Assembly: GCA_900074885.1 (NCBI GenBank)
Contig: FJUW01000063.1
Span: forward strand, 62,001 to 126,000
Origin: Rhynchosporium graminicola
Lineage: Eukaryota > Ascomycota > Leotiomycetes > Helotiales > Ploettnerulaceae
Length of the DNA stretch: 64,000 bases
Direction: 5' to 3'
Numbering within the stretch: the first letter of the stretch is position 1; the number at the start of each line of letters is the position of its first letter. Both the position numbers and the translations under genes were made by a program. This document shows, piece by piece, positions 1-11,122 of the stretch. Below the pieces are notes generated by a model. The model was not told the origin of the DNA. It ran no database searches and worked only from the letters and a program-made list of their open reading frames with translations.

Positions 1-1457
1 ATCTAAAACTCTACTTCTTTAATTACTTCTACTTTACTAGCTTTCTCCTCTAAGTTCTCCGGAGCTTCTAGTAAATCTAGAATATCTAGAACTAGAACTA
101 CTATATCTAACTCCTTACTTAAATCTGCTAATATAGCCCTAATAGTAGACCAAGTATAATAGCTAATCCTACGGGCTTTCTTCTTTAAAGAGAGTCCGAA
201 AGTATCTAGATCTAACGCTATCTCTAAACTAGAAGGCAAATTCCTCTTTCCCTTAGTATTAGATATCGTAGCCTTAAATATAGCTTTCTTCGTAAATTCC
301 CGTATAATACTATTTAACTCTTTCGTCTGCTTTAATATCGTTTATACTATTAACCTAGATTTCGCCGAATCGACTATTAAAAGATCTAGATCCTATATCA
401 CGTTAGTATTATACTAGTATCTAAGGGTTTAAGATCATAACTTACTACTTTAATAAACTCTAACTCCTTAAATACTTTCTCTATAGAACACCTTAAAGCA
501 TAAGTCTCTACTAATTATATAGAAATAATCTCTAAAATAATAGTAAGAGAAGTAGATTTCGCGAGATAATAGATCTGATTAATAGCCTTATAAGTAGCTA
601 TAATACCGCCCCGATTTAGCTCCGCGTCTTTAGCTTCGCTACTAGGAAGTAAACCGGATAAAATAATATAATCTATATTAATATAATTAGGTAACTATAA
701 CGCGTTAGTATATATAACTATATTTAGGTTTAAGTAACTTATATACTTATAACTACTCTTTAACGCTAAATAATACTTATAAAGCTTAGAGTTAGGCTTA
801 TTAAATAAGTATAGGAGTTCTAAAATAGTAGTATTATTATACTTTATCTTAAGGAAAGCGTAAATATATCGCAGGTAATATATACAATACGCCGCCGAAA
901 GAGTACTAGCAGGAACTAGTAAAGGCACTATAGGAGTTAGCGTTATAAATCCGTGAAACCCCTATACTGCACTTAAGGACTATCCTTAAAACTAAGATAG
1001 GAAACTTACTTAATTAAGAGAAGAGTTAATTAGGTCGATTAATATATAAGATTACAGTAGACTACTATAGTAGTTAGTAACGATACTTACTATAGGAGCC
1101 GTATCGTAGTCTAGGGAGAGTAAACTTATAAGTTGAAGTAGTTATTATAGTTAAAAAGGAAAGGCTTTAATATTAATAAACCCCTTCCTTTATATACCTT
1201 ATACTCTACTTAAACTCGACTCCTACTGTAAACAGATAAAGTAAATACTACTTACTGCCCGATTTAGAAGCTACGACTAATATAGTACTATTACGGCGAT
1301 ATAACTAGTCAGACCCTAATAAAGAATTTACTACTACTAAAGAGTAGCTAGCGCTTATTACGCGAATATCGACGAAAACAGTTATAATAAAGACTAATTC
1401 TAGTATAAACTATAACCTTCCGAGCTTAGGGTTAAGCTCTTCTTAGGGGGGGGGTAA
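1..1457 (+). mobile_element. Internal part of a RIP-degraded LTR retrotransposon (3' portion)
   Basis: The whole stretch is TA-rich and almost free of CA and TG dinucleotides, the signature of repeat-induced point mutation in ascomycetes. No frame is open for a full protein. Orientation is set by the polypurine tract and LTR at its right end: the element runs left to right and its 5' part lies outside the window. A plus-strand stretch near 1205-1280 (reading LDSYCK...RFRSYD across one stop) faintly resembles a chromodomain as found at the end of Ty3/gypsy integrases; this is weak. Short open frames on the minus strand (3-239, 695-928) match nothing I recognise. Confidence 0.75.
1445..1454 (+). 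other. Polypurine tract of the LTR element
   Basis: An A followed by nine G sits three bases before the LTR. In LTR retrotransposons this primes plus-strand DNA synthesis and always lies directly upstream of the 3' LTR, so it fixes the element's orientation. Confidence 0.75.
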
Positions 1458-1725
1458 TATAACGATAGCTCACCTGAATATCATATAAGAAGAAGGATAG
1501 ATAATAGGGCCTAAGTTTATAGGTATCCCGGCAGAACTAGTATCTGACCTAGTATAGTATCGGACTAGTACCGGCGCATATATATAAGGTGCTTTACACT
1601 CTATCTCTCTTCTTCTTCCTTCCTTATCTTTTTGTTTCTTTCGTAGTAGACTATATAAGATCGCTCTTAGCCTCTCTACTCGTTTATTCTTGCTTGTATA
1701 CCGCCTTGAGTCTTGTGTCGTTACA
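1458..1725 (+). repeat. 3' long terminal repeat, 268 bp
   Basis: It starts TATAACGA and ends TCGTTACA, an 8-bp terminal inverted repeat; the left end is the canonical TG...CA end with TG changed to TA, as RIP would do. It follows the polypurine tract directly. A TATA box (TATATATAAGG, about 1579-1588) and a pyrimidine-rich leader fit a U3/R promoter. The base run right after it, GATAC (1726-1730), is the candidate target-site duplication; its partner would be off the left end of the window. Confidence 0.8.
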
Positions 1726-2440
1726 GATACCTTATACGGCCTAGGGTAGAGTATGCCTTAATACTACTCTCCTCAGGCCCTTTTATTACTACTCTCCAGA
1801 GCTCCTTACTCTGTAGTAGTAACCTGACTTGTAGTGACTAGACTCTATAATTAGAGCCCGTTAGCCTTACTACTCTCGGCTTCTCTCCTCTGTAATCACT
1901 CATACTTCCGTATAGTATAGTAATATACCTATTAGTAAAGAAGTAGTAGATAAGGTACTAAAAGTGACTTTTTATAGTTCTTAAAAGAATTTAATTTCAA
2001 CGGTCTTATGCAGGTAAAATAACACTGCGGGGCTCAGAACTTATTAGATTTGAATTCGATAGAGGTTCAATTTCTATAGAAGGAAGTAGCTATATATATA
2101 GGTATCTGTATAGTAATCTAAGTAATCTAAGTACGTACCTTACGTACTATCGACGGTACTTCCGGTACTTCCGGTACTAGCAAATTAGTTGAGTACGCTA
2201 TTCAACTCCGGTACTTCCGGTACCTTCAGGACGTTGAATACGCTACTCCGTACTATAATCTGTACTGTACTACTAGCACTACCTATACTCAACAGATTTA
2301 CTCTCCATATGAAGCAAGATTTCTGACTTCTATTAACGTAGACAAGTATCCATCTGGAGATTCGTCTGTTCTATATCAGTGCTTAAAACACTCTTTAGCA
2401 CAATTTCTGAAAGTCTCTTTCATTCATTGGCTCGGTCTCT
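1726..2440. other. RIP-like AT-rich flank with short CGGTACTTC repeats
   Basis: The low CA/TG composition continues to about 2030. Tandem copies of CGGTACTTC lie at about 2152-2180 and again at 2208-2222. No coding potential recognised. Composition becomes normal by about 2300. Confidence 0.5.
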
Positions 2441-5136
2441 CAGTGAAGGGTAGAATATGTCAAGACATACTCTTCTACACTTCTCTCCTGATAACTTGGG
2501 CACAGGATCGTCCAAAGGGCATAAACGTCAAGATGACTCGTCCAAAAGGCACAAACGTCGAGATAAAACGTCCGCATGCTTGATCATCGAGATGATACCT
2601 GCTTGTCAGCCTTCCAAAGCCAACATGACGCTGACTGATGGGGCAAAAACCTGCCTTGTCGATGAAGCGGGTCACAATCCTCATCTCGAATTCGCCAGAC
2701 GAATGGACTGGTATCGTAAATTGAGCGGCATACGCAGAAAGAACCGGAGTCATCGAATGTCTTTTTGAAGAACAGGAAATTATGTGAGCTGTGCCCTTGC
2801 CATTCTCGTTGTGGATCGAGGAGATCCGGAGATGTCTGGAAGAAAAAGTGGAAAGAAGGAAGAAAAACTCTTCAAGCACTGCTTGCGAAGCTTAATGTAA
2901 GCGCATCCTGACTTGATTGGACGAGAGCTAGAAATGGAGTGCTAGGGTGTTCGTAACGAGCATTTACTGGGTGATTGTAGCATGGATAAGCTGAATCTTT
3001 GAAGTGATGAAGATGGTTGTTGTAGTGTTCGGATGAGAACTGTCTTCACTTATATGCAATAGACTAGTCTATCATTGAAAACTCCGGTGTATAGTGGTAC
3101 ATGTGGGTAATTTCTTAACAGAGAGGTACATGAAAAATTATCAAGAAAACATTGTTCCGTCAGCGACCAAAATTGCTCAGAGCTGAAGCGTAGTAATCTG
3201 GATCATCAACAGCCCTGCTTCTCTAACCCTGAAAGACGGACAACAAGCAAAAGAAAAAAAAACAGCACTACATACCAGAACACAAATCTGCCTCGGTGTC
3301 ACTTTTGAGTGTTGGTAGAGTGATTCGCACGGTTTCGGTGCCACGAGAAAACTAACTATCATGAGAAAGAAAGTAAACAAATCAACCAGCACCATAACGG
3401 CCATCCTCACCACACCACACCAAACCACTCACTCACTCACCATCTCCCGCAAAGGAACAACCGACGTATCTCTTTCCAACACCCTACCCAACTTTCAGCA
3501 AAGTCTCGTTGAATCTATCCATAATCCTCGCCTTTTTTCCCTCCAAACTCATCCGTGATGTCCCTCCCATCACGCCATTTAGCGAGATATGGTAGAAGCG
3601 AACGAAGCGAGGTGAGGGTCGAGGTCGTGCCAAGAATAGACCACAGTAGATCCGGACGGCCCTGCAGCCTCATTAAGGCATATCAACGGATTGAACTGGC
3701 ACCGTATGAACACTCGAATTCTTTCATTTAAGCAGTCCCTATGCATAGTAAGTATTGAAATAGTGAATTTCAAATTGTATTGATCTCTCCATGTAGAATC
3801 GGCAGGAAAACGAGGGGAGGAGTAGAGACATCTGACTTCCTTATTAAATACAAAATAATACAAGCGGTACACTTCAACACCTTGAGGAGAGTTGTAGTCG
3901 AGACATCTACTCACATTATTCTTCTTCTATGAAATGAAAGCTGTTGTTCATCCGTTATCTTCCCGGCCGAATTCATTTGTTGAGGAGCATCGTTCAAGAC
4001 TAAATATATATGTGTATATATTAAACTCAGAAACGCTTCCATGTTAGCGACGAGTCGAGACTATTTATTCTGTAAGCGCAATACTCACCGACCAACACCT
4101 TATTATACCTGAAGATCGATCAACCGCAAAGTACATTTCAACCTCCTAGTGTTGTACTTACCGCCGACAAATTCAGTAAACAAACCACGCAAGAAAGAAT
4201 CCCAGTCGAGTCTCTTCTCTTTCAACGTCCAATTCCACTGCCAAATTTCCTCTCCATCTGGAACCAACATCAAACCTCATCTCCCGTACCCGCGAGTGGC
4301 AGCGCTACAGCTCGCCTGTCGTGTAGTAATTCAAGAACTCTTATCATCATCCCAGAAACCTCCCCTGCTCTCTGTCCACCCTGAATTTTCCGTGTGGGTA
4401 CAATACAGTCAGTGGTCACCTCCAATCGCTACTTTGACGAACCCTAGGATCTAATAGCTTCAAGTGCAATGATTGTTCTTTAGTAAATGATCGAACCAAT
4501 TAACCCACAGCTCGTGGGGTTTCCTAGGGGTCTGCTGAAGGTGGGAAGAACGGGAAGTGTTGACCATGAGTTTCGGTGATAATCACGGGTTTACCAAGTA
4601 GCAGTTGATCTGGTGAGTACTGTAGGTCAAGGATTGGGATTAGTTCTTGGCGCTGGACTAGATCTGATAGGGAAAATGTTGGAGTTGAACCTATAAACAA
4701 TGGCAGTGGACGAAGAAAAGGGTCAAAAGGCGGAGGCTATATAACATCTTGAAGTAAATATCGATTCGGATTATTTGCTTGGCGAAAAAGGAGACAGTGA
4801 TTGAGTTTTGATGGTTCTACGGACCTTGTGGTATTGGCTTGGCATTGACGCTCTCAGAGCCAGTGAGCCACATCACAGGCCACACTACAGCGGAATAAAC
4901 TACAAGGAGGGTCCGAAGAAAAGCTTAGTCAAGAAGGGATTCAACCATTAAGCAGCCTATATTCATGTAATCGGCCGCTTGGATCATATTCTGTCCCGAG
5001 CCTCTTCCCTCACTATCATCATCTAACCGCTTCCCTAAACCCGACTCAACATCATCGCTCAACATCAGCTTCAACTCAACGTTTACGATCGCTAAACGGT
5101 CAGTTCAGGCTCACGAAAATTTCAGCAGGGGAGAAC
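2441..5136. other. Intergenic, no gene supported
   Basis: Several frames of 80-134 codons are open on both strands (for example 2457-2768 plus and 2475-2879 minus) but they overlap each other, lack recognisable motifs and have no splice-extended partners. Around 2509-2570 two imperfect copies of a CGTCCAAA-GGCA-AAACGTC unit occur. The right end is presumably the 3' flank of the calcineurin gene. Confidence 0.4.
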
Positions 5137-6925
5137 TCACGTGCTTAGCCGTCTGGACAGTGCCTGTAATCCCTTGTCGTTGTCCGCCGCATCCTTTGCT
5201 CTCTCCAAAGCCTGTGCTCTTCCCTCCTCACTCTGTCTTGCGACCTCCTCATGACTCGGTGGCAATCTCTCGTTCTGCAGATCGACCTTTCTTGCGTCCT
5301 CAAAACTGCTGATGGCGTTCTTGATACCCTCTGCACCAAGCATCAATGTTCCTGCAGGAAGCCTGCCTCCAGATGCTGTCTTCAACTCTGTCACTCTCTC
5401 GGATTCCTCTCTCAAGACTTGGAAAACTCGGGACAAACGACCGATGGCGAGAATCTTGTTTTTGATGGCGCGACGCTTGTATTCGATACTATCAGGGTCG
5501 AGGTTGGCGTTGATGGGTGGGGATACTGGACCTGGTGACATTGTGGAAGGTGTGGCGTCTTCCTTCAGCTCGTCATCTGAGCATGTGCTGAGAATCGCGA
5601 TCAACATGTCGGTGATCTTCTCTCCAACGAAGGGAAGAGACCATGTAAATACATCCATGAAATTTGGTAGCCAGTAAGGATGAGGAGTACAATTGAACTG
5701 GCGGATATTCATGACGTTGTTCTCGTACTTCAATACAGCGGCCTTGTTGTTGTACACATCGAGGTAGTTCGGGGCGGAGAAGATGGTCATGACACTGGGG
5801 AAGCCGGTGGTTCGTGTCTTTCTGTACATTCGGTATCCGGCGTCTTGAGCTTCGTGAGCGCGAATGACGGAGAGTAGGTTATTCTTCTCGAGGAAATTGC
5901 AGGCAGCAGGGTAGGAGAAGAAATAAGAGCACCCTCGGACGTGGTTATGGATGAAGTATTCGGATGTCTTTTCCTGCCCAAACTCTTCTAGTGGATCTGC
6001 CCACAGAATATCGCACATCAAGCCGTGAGTAGGAGGTTCGCGGAATCGGTCAATCTAGAGAAGTCAGCTTCGCGCAGCTGGCAGGTCGCGGGATACTTAC
6101 CGACTTCAGGTCATCCAAGGTGTGTAGCTCTGGGCTCAAACCACCGTGAATACATAAGAACTGCTTATTCATGACAGCCGCAAGGGGAAGAGAGCAGAAA
6201 GAGTCCATGCAGGCCTCGTAGATCTTCTCAGAGTACTTATGCTTACATTCAAGCTTGAATGTGAAGTAATCGGTCAAATGTCTGCACTCGTGGTTTCCGC
6301 GAAGAAGCCAAAGGGAGTTTGGATACCAGATCTTCAAAGACCAAAGATAGAGCACACATTCGATACTGAAATACCCACGATCAACATAATCTCCCAAAAA
6401 GAGGTATCTTGTTTCTGCCGGGTCGCCACCAACTTCAAAGAGCTTCATCAAATCGTAGTACTGGCCGTGAACATCTCCGCAGACTGTGATTGGCGCATCC
6501 ATCTCCAGCAGATTGGGCTCTTGCTTCAAAACCTTTCCCCCCTCCTCGAGAATATACAGCGCCTGCTCCTCGGTCAGACGTCCTTCGCGGTAGAAATGTT
6601 GCTTGAGGAATGCCAAGTTAGGCTTCGTTGGATCTTGAGGGGAGAAGAATTGCTCGTTGGTGGGAGGGTGCATAGCTGGAGCTTGGACATCTGATAACAG
6701 GAGCTGTTAGCACTGGTGGCGTACGGTGACTGCGGGGTTGATGGAGCTCTGGTTTGTACCTTTGCAGACTCTCTCCTGAGTGTTGACCTGCGTCCCATCC
6801 TCCATGGTGTGTAAAGTGAAGTCGATTGTAGGGGCGGGCTTCTTGGTTTGCATTGCTCTTACGGCATTGTCGAGATGCGCAGGATCGAGTCCCGCGGGGA
6901 GCTGGTCTTTCTGGTCTTCGTCCAT
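5137..6925 (-). CDS. cnaA: Calcineurin A, catalytic subunit of Ca2+/calmodulin-dependent protein phosphatase 2B
   Basis: Ser/Thr phosphatase that dephosphorylates Crz1-type factors when Ca2+/calmodulin binds; acts in the cytosol with calcineurin B. Three exons (6925-6760, 6690-6101, 6054-5137), introns of 69 and 46 nt, 557 residues. The first splice restores the family's CKDVQAPAM stretch. Metal-binding motifs: GDVHG (about 127-131), GDYVDRG (155-161), GNHE (187-190). Then come the calcineurin-B helix ([20 protein letters not shown]), a calmodulin-binding segment ([14 protein letters not shown]...) and an autoinhibitory segment ([16 protein letters not shown]). The C-terminus ends RRLST at a TGA that overlaps a GTGAGT, so a further small exon cannot be excluded. 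Start at 6925 is the first ATG in frame with the conserved N-terminus. Looks fully functional. Confidence 0.96.
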
Positions 6926-8048
6926 TGCGAGGAAGAGGTTTGAAGAGGATGGTGAAGAGTTGATGTAACGTAGAGTATCAAGCCTCAGAACCAGCTGGCG
7001 CAAAGTGAATATCGACTGCGACTGCAACTCAAGGACGATGATTTTTTTCGAGGGCGAGGGGGGCGATTGCTGCCAGGCACACGTGCTTGTTGTGTATTGT
7101 CGACCGGCGCAAGAAAAGGGGCTGGATCTAGAGAGCAAAGTTTGTCGTCGCTGGGCGCAGCTGTGCAACGATTGAGATGATTCGCAGTTTGAGGCCGTTG
7201 ATATTCTCGTCTGCGGCGGTGGTAGTTGCGCAAGACTGAGTCGCGATGTTTACCTAGACAGAAGAAGAGGCGAAGAGGTGGGGATGTGGTTGATGGTAAA
7301 CTTGAGGCTCAACTGAGTAGTAAGGGTAAGGCGGCGGCAAGAAGCTAGTCAAAAATGATCCTAGCGTAGAGAGGTGCCTGGACCCTGCTCAGGTATGCAT
7401 GTCCTTCCCTTCCCTTCCCGTATGGCAGCTCGAGGCGAGATTCAAGCTCCAGCTGTGGGGTACAGTAAGGGGGGGTCGTCACTGTCATCCATTCTACCCC
7501 GTACAACCTACCTTACTTAATCTTAGGTATCAACTACACACACAACGCATAGCTCACAACTCATAGCTCATAACCACCCACAACTCACAACTCACAACTC
7601 AATAGTCGAATTCATTATTTGATTCTCACGTGTCATAGTCGTCCCCGGGCATTCAAATCCATCACGAGGGGCAGTAAGAAACATATCGTGCGTGTACTAC
7701 GCAATATCTGCAAGATCCGAAGTCTGAGCATGAGCCACGTCTACTTCGCAGTATACTGAAATCAACACTGGTATTCACTACATCCATAGGAGCTGGCTGA
7801 GCGGAAAGTGAGCACGACGCATTGGTTCATTCATAATTCAATTCAAGCCCATATCAAAAAGTGTCAGCAGGGTTTGAGTACAAATACGTGTGTACATTGC
7901 CGAGACATTAATTCATCTCGATCAGAAATTGGCAGCATTTCAAATTGCGAGTTGGTGGCTGAGAGCTGAAATCACCCCGGATATCAATTTCAATATCAAA
8001 ACTACTTCGACGGAAATAGTAAGCGTTAAAGTCTATCCTGACTTCATA
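6926..8048. other. Divergent intergenic region, calcineurin promoter side
   Basis: Upstream of calcineurin A and of the next plus-strand gene. Contains imperfect CAACTCA/CATAGCTCA repeats at about 7540-7601 and runs of T and G near 7043-7070. No gene recognised. Confidence 0.5.
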
Positions 8049-8325
8049 ATGCATGACAATCGTAAGCCCTCTAACTACTCTCCTTCCTTCACTCTCATCA
8101 ATCATATCCATCTTCTTGTCCTTGGCCAAACACATATCAGATCTAATTCTTTCCCTCCCAGGTACCCACCCACTGTTGGCTCAAGTGCCCTTAACGGTAT
8201 CACCCTTCGTCTCTCTTCCAGCCGCAACAACATTGCCATACACCTACAAAACCCTCCCCTCGACTCTCCCTCCATCATCAACCGGAGCTCCTCCTCTCTC
8301 AGGCGACGAGAAGACCAAATACGTC

Positions 8326-8724
8326 ATGTCGTCTTCAGGTCACGCCGCTCATCCAGATGACATAATCGCGTCGTGTAAAGCCCTTTCGGCCTACATCCAA
8401 AAGCTTCAGGATGATGCGGATAGAGAAATGGAAGCGTGGGAGGAGCATCGTGCTGCGAGGGATTTGGCTGAGAAGAGGAGAGTGGCGCCTGGTTGGTTGG
8501 ATAGTGAAGCGAGGATCTTGGAGCCGGAGAAGAAAGCAGAAGGAGGAGAGCAGGAGAAGGGAACGGGAACGGGAAAGGGAAAGGGCAAGAAGTCGGTTGA
8601 TTTGATGGATGTTGATGTGTCAAGTGCTGAGGCATCAGGTCTGGAGAAGGTGGAGGTGGTGCAGAAGAATGGGGAGGGAGATGAGTTGGACCGGGCATTT
8701 GGGGGAATGAGGTTACAGAAATGA
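8326..8724 (+). CDS. Small conserved-looking hypothetical protein with central APGWLDSEARIL motif
   Basis: I do not recognise a named family. 132 residues from ATG 8326: a helical, charged N-terminal half (DDIIASCKALSAYIQKLQ...), then RRVAPGWLDSEARILEPEKK, a low-complexity Lys/Gly/Glu stretch (GTGTGKGKGKK) and a C-terminal ELDRAFGGMRL. Helical, soluble, no signal peptide. The frame is open upstream to an ATG at 8053. Alternatively an ATG at 8049 joined over a GTAAGC...CCCAG intron (8062-8161, 100 nt) enters the same frame, adding about 59 residues. I keep the 8326 start because the extension is low-complexity Pro/Thr/Ser. It lies about 200 nt upstream of the Mmc1-like gene, same strand. Confidence 0.6.
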   Translation: MSSSGHAAHPDDIIASCKALSAYIQKLQDDADREMEAWEEHRAARDLAEKRRVAPGWLDSEARILEPEKKAEGGEQEKGTGTGKGKGKKSVDLMDVDVSSAEASGLEKVEVVQKNGEGDELDRAFGGMRLQK

Positions 8725-8920
8725 ACTTCACATTAGCATGCAGTCAAGATTCAACAGATACACCAGAGTTGCGTTGGGAAGACCAATATCTATCTCATCC
8801 CAAATTCCTCTGATCACTTTCTATCCAAATGACAATGCGTGCCTGACATATGGGGCTCCAAGCTAATAGCTTCAAGCTTCAAGCTCCACCTCCACCAACT
8901 TGTCTTTCTCGAGCATCGCA

Positions 8921-10855
8921 ATGCCTCCACGATTACCCCGGGCTGCAATTGCTCAGTCGAGATCCATTCGACTGGCAAGTTCTCCCAAACGCCCGCAAAT
9001 ATGTCTAATCTGCTCAGCTTCGAGGTCTTCACGACTCACCAAACGGCCGCAACTCCAGCATTCTCGAGCTCAAACACGCCTAAGCTCAAGCATACCCAGC
9101 CCGTCGACAATTAATTCCACTTCCCCCATCCATTCTCGAGGCTCCCGAGCCGAACTTCGCGACGCCCTTCTCAACATCCAGAGACATGCTGCAAGCTACG
9201 TCAATATATCGAGATTACAACTTGCCCTTCGAGGATTAGAGCAGACACCAGGCGACGAGACAATCCGGATCGCGTTCCTCGGGCTCGCAGATGGAGGCGT
9301 CTCGTTACGGAAAGCGAAAGAGTTATTACGTCTCCTACTCGCCGATCCCTTGAAGACGGAGGAGGAATGGGAGAGAATATTACTGAGCGCTCAAGAAGGC
9401 GGAAAGCCGATCTTACTGAGGATTGGAGAGGATGGGAATGGAGAACAAGGCAATCGATTGGTGCAGGAGATACACGTCTCGTCGCCGACTTTGAATGGTC
9501 ATAAATTGGAGATTCTGGTGTTGGAGATGGATCCGCCTGCGAGAGATAGTGGAGTGGATGGATTTGAGGAGGCTGTTCTTGTGCCTACGATGGAGATACC
9601 TACGAGTAATACCGGGAGGTATACACCTGTTACCACACCAGTTCACAAAACTCTGATCGTGTCCGAGGGTATTTTGGGAGCCGCGGCGATGTTTAACTTC
9701 CCAAAAGATATCGACCGGGATGTCATAAGTACAGCGGTCGATATACAAACCAGCGATGCGTTTTTACCATTTCAAGTTGTGGACAGTGCACTTGCTGCGG
9801 AAGCTATCAAATTGTTTCGGGATAGGGTCGATAATGCCTTGGTGTATGAGAGGGATTGGTTCGCGAGTGGTATGTCTGAGGTCCTGGGATGGATTCGAGC
9901 AGGGACATCCCCCACAGATGGGCAGATGAAAGCCCCATTACGGAAACTGGTGGAGTCAATTGTTCAAAGCGCCAGTGCAGCGATTGAAACGGAGGAGAGC
10001 AGACAAAAATCCCTGGCATTATCCAGAACAGTACCATCTGCAGATCTCATAGCGCTGCGCAGAAGTCTTGAAGTTTGGGCTGAAACAGCACATACGGAAC
10101 TCAGAGATGATCTTGATATTGCTTTCAATGGACAAAGGTGGCGAAAACTGGGATGGTGGAAACTCTTCTGGCGAGTCGATGATGTGTCTCATATAGCTTC
10201 AGACATTCTAGGTCGACGATTCTTGACGAATGCCGAGAAAGAAATCATTTACCTTGCGGGGGCTATAGCACAAGCTGGCGTGGGGAAAACCTTCGAAGTA
10301 TCTCCCAAGAATTGGGCATACAAACCTACCTCAGAAAAAGTCGTCGAAGCAAAACTCAGCTCAGAGCCACCCCCTCCAACATTTCGGAATGCGGTCGGCA
10401 CACCAAAAGACCTCATATCCGCACGCATCAAGCCTCGTCCTTGGCCTTTACAAGTCCCGGTTACCCGCGCCTATCTTGCGCAGGAAACGGTTCCAGCTCT
10501 ACAAGCACTTGCCCAAAAACTCGTGTTCCAGACTCTTAGTACTTCATCCTTTGCATCTGCGTTCGCGGGGTTGATATACTTTTCTTCTATAACGACAACA
10601 TTATACGAAGCAGGTGGAGTTGCAGCATTCGGTATTGTTTGGAGTCTGAGGAGGATGCAGGGTAAATGGGAGGCTGCAAGGACTTACTGGGAAGGAGAAG
10701 TGAGAGAGGAGGGGAGGAAAGCTGTTAGAGCTGTCGAGGGCGTGGTTGGTAAAGTCTTGGAGGAGAAGAAACCTGCTGTAGTTGATGATGTCCAGCTGGA
10801 GCAGGCAAAGACTGCAATTGCAAGAGCTGAGAACGCTCTTCAGGCTAGTGAATAG
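8921..10855 (+). CDS. Mmc1-like mitochondrial inner-membrane protein (dynamin-related pseudo-GTPase family)
   Basis: Single exon, 644 residues from ATG 8921. The N-terminus is rich in Arg/Ser/Ala without acids (MPPRLPRAAIAQSRSIRLAS), a mitochondrial presequence. The middle is a long helical region without a recognisable nucleotide-binding P-loop. Near the C-terminus two closely spaced hydrophobic segments (about 544-578, FASAFAGLIYF and VAAFGIVWSL) are followed by a charged helical tail, suggesting a hairpin in the inner membrane. This layout fits the fungal Mmc1 family of mitochondrial morphology proteins; I assign it from overall resemblance, not from a diagnostic motif. The frame is open upstream only through a TTG, so 8921 is the natural start. 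The 3' end is about 270 nt from the next gene. Confidence 0.6.
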   Translation: MPPRLPRAAIAQSRSIRLASSPKRPQICLICSASRSSRLTKRPQLQHSRAQTRLSSSIPSPSTINSTSPIHSRGSRAELRDALLNIQRHAASYVNISRLQLALRGLEQTPGDETIRIAFLGLADGGVSLRKAKELLRLLLADPLKTEEEWERILLSAQEGGKPILLRIGEDGNGEQGNRLVQEIHVSSPTLNGHKLEILVLEMDPPARDSGVDGFEEAVLVPTMEIPTSNTGRYTPVTTPVHKTLIVSEGILGAAAMFNFPKDIDRDVISTAVDIQTSDAFLPFQVVDSALAAEAIKLFRDRVDNALVYERDWFASGMSEVLGWIRAGTSPTDGQMKAPLRKLVESIVQSASAAIETEESRQKSLALSRTVPSADLIALRRSLEVWAETAHTELRDDLDIAFNGQRWRKLGWWKLFWRVDDVSHIASDILGRRFLTNAEKEIIYLAGAIAQAGVGKTFEVSPKNWAYKPTSEKVVEAKLSSEPPPPTFRNAVGTPKDLISARIKPRPWPLQVPVTRAYLAQETVPALQALAQKLVFQTLSTSSFASAFAGLIYFSSITTTLYEAGGVAAFGIVWSLRRMQGKWEAARTYWEGEVREEGRKAVRAVEGVVGKVLEEKKPAVVDDVQLEQAKTAIARAENALQASE

Positions 10856-11122
10856 TGTAATGCCCATACCCTAGAAATGTACCATAATGCTTCTCTCATT
10901 GCAGAGAGTAGCACGACCAAGTGAGCCTCATTCGAGAGTGTGCACGTGATAGTCGGCGCTAGTATTTTATTAGCGTATCGTCAAAGTGCACCAGGAGATG
11001 TCTATTGCAACGTCCGACTTCTCGCCCTTCTCATATCGCTACAAACATATACACCGACCGGCAAGGCTTCATTTTCTTTTGTCAGGAGCTCTAAATTACT
11101 GGCGGGTTGGTTCTACAATTCA

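Noticed and set aside
2457..2879. Overlapping frames of 103 (plus) and 134 (minus) codons
   Set aside because: They overlap on opposite strands, have no motif or signal and no splice extension; most likely chance.
8053..8325. 91-residue N-terminal extension of the small unknown protein
   Set aside because: It contains a plausible intron (8062-8161) and low-complexity sequence; not strong enough to set the start, recorded as an alternative only.
8324..8731. 135-codon minus frame rich in Pro/Ser
   Set aside because: It is the antisense shadow of the Lys/Glu/Gly-rich plus-strand gene at 8326-8724.
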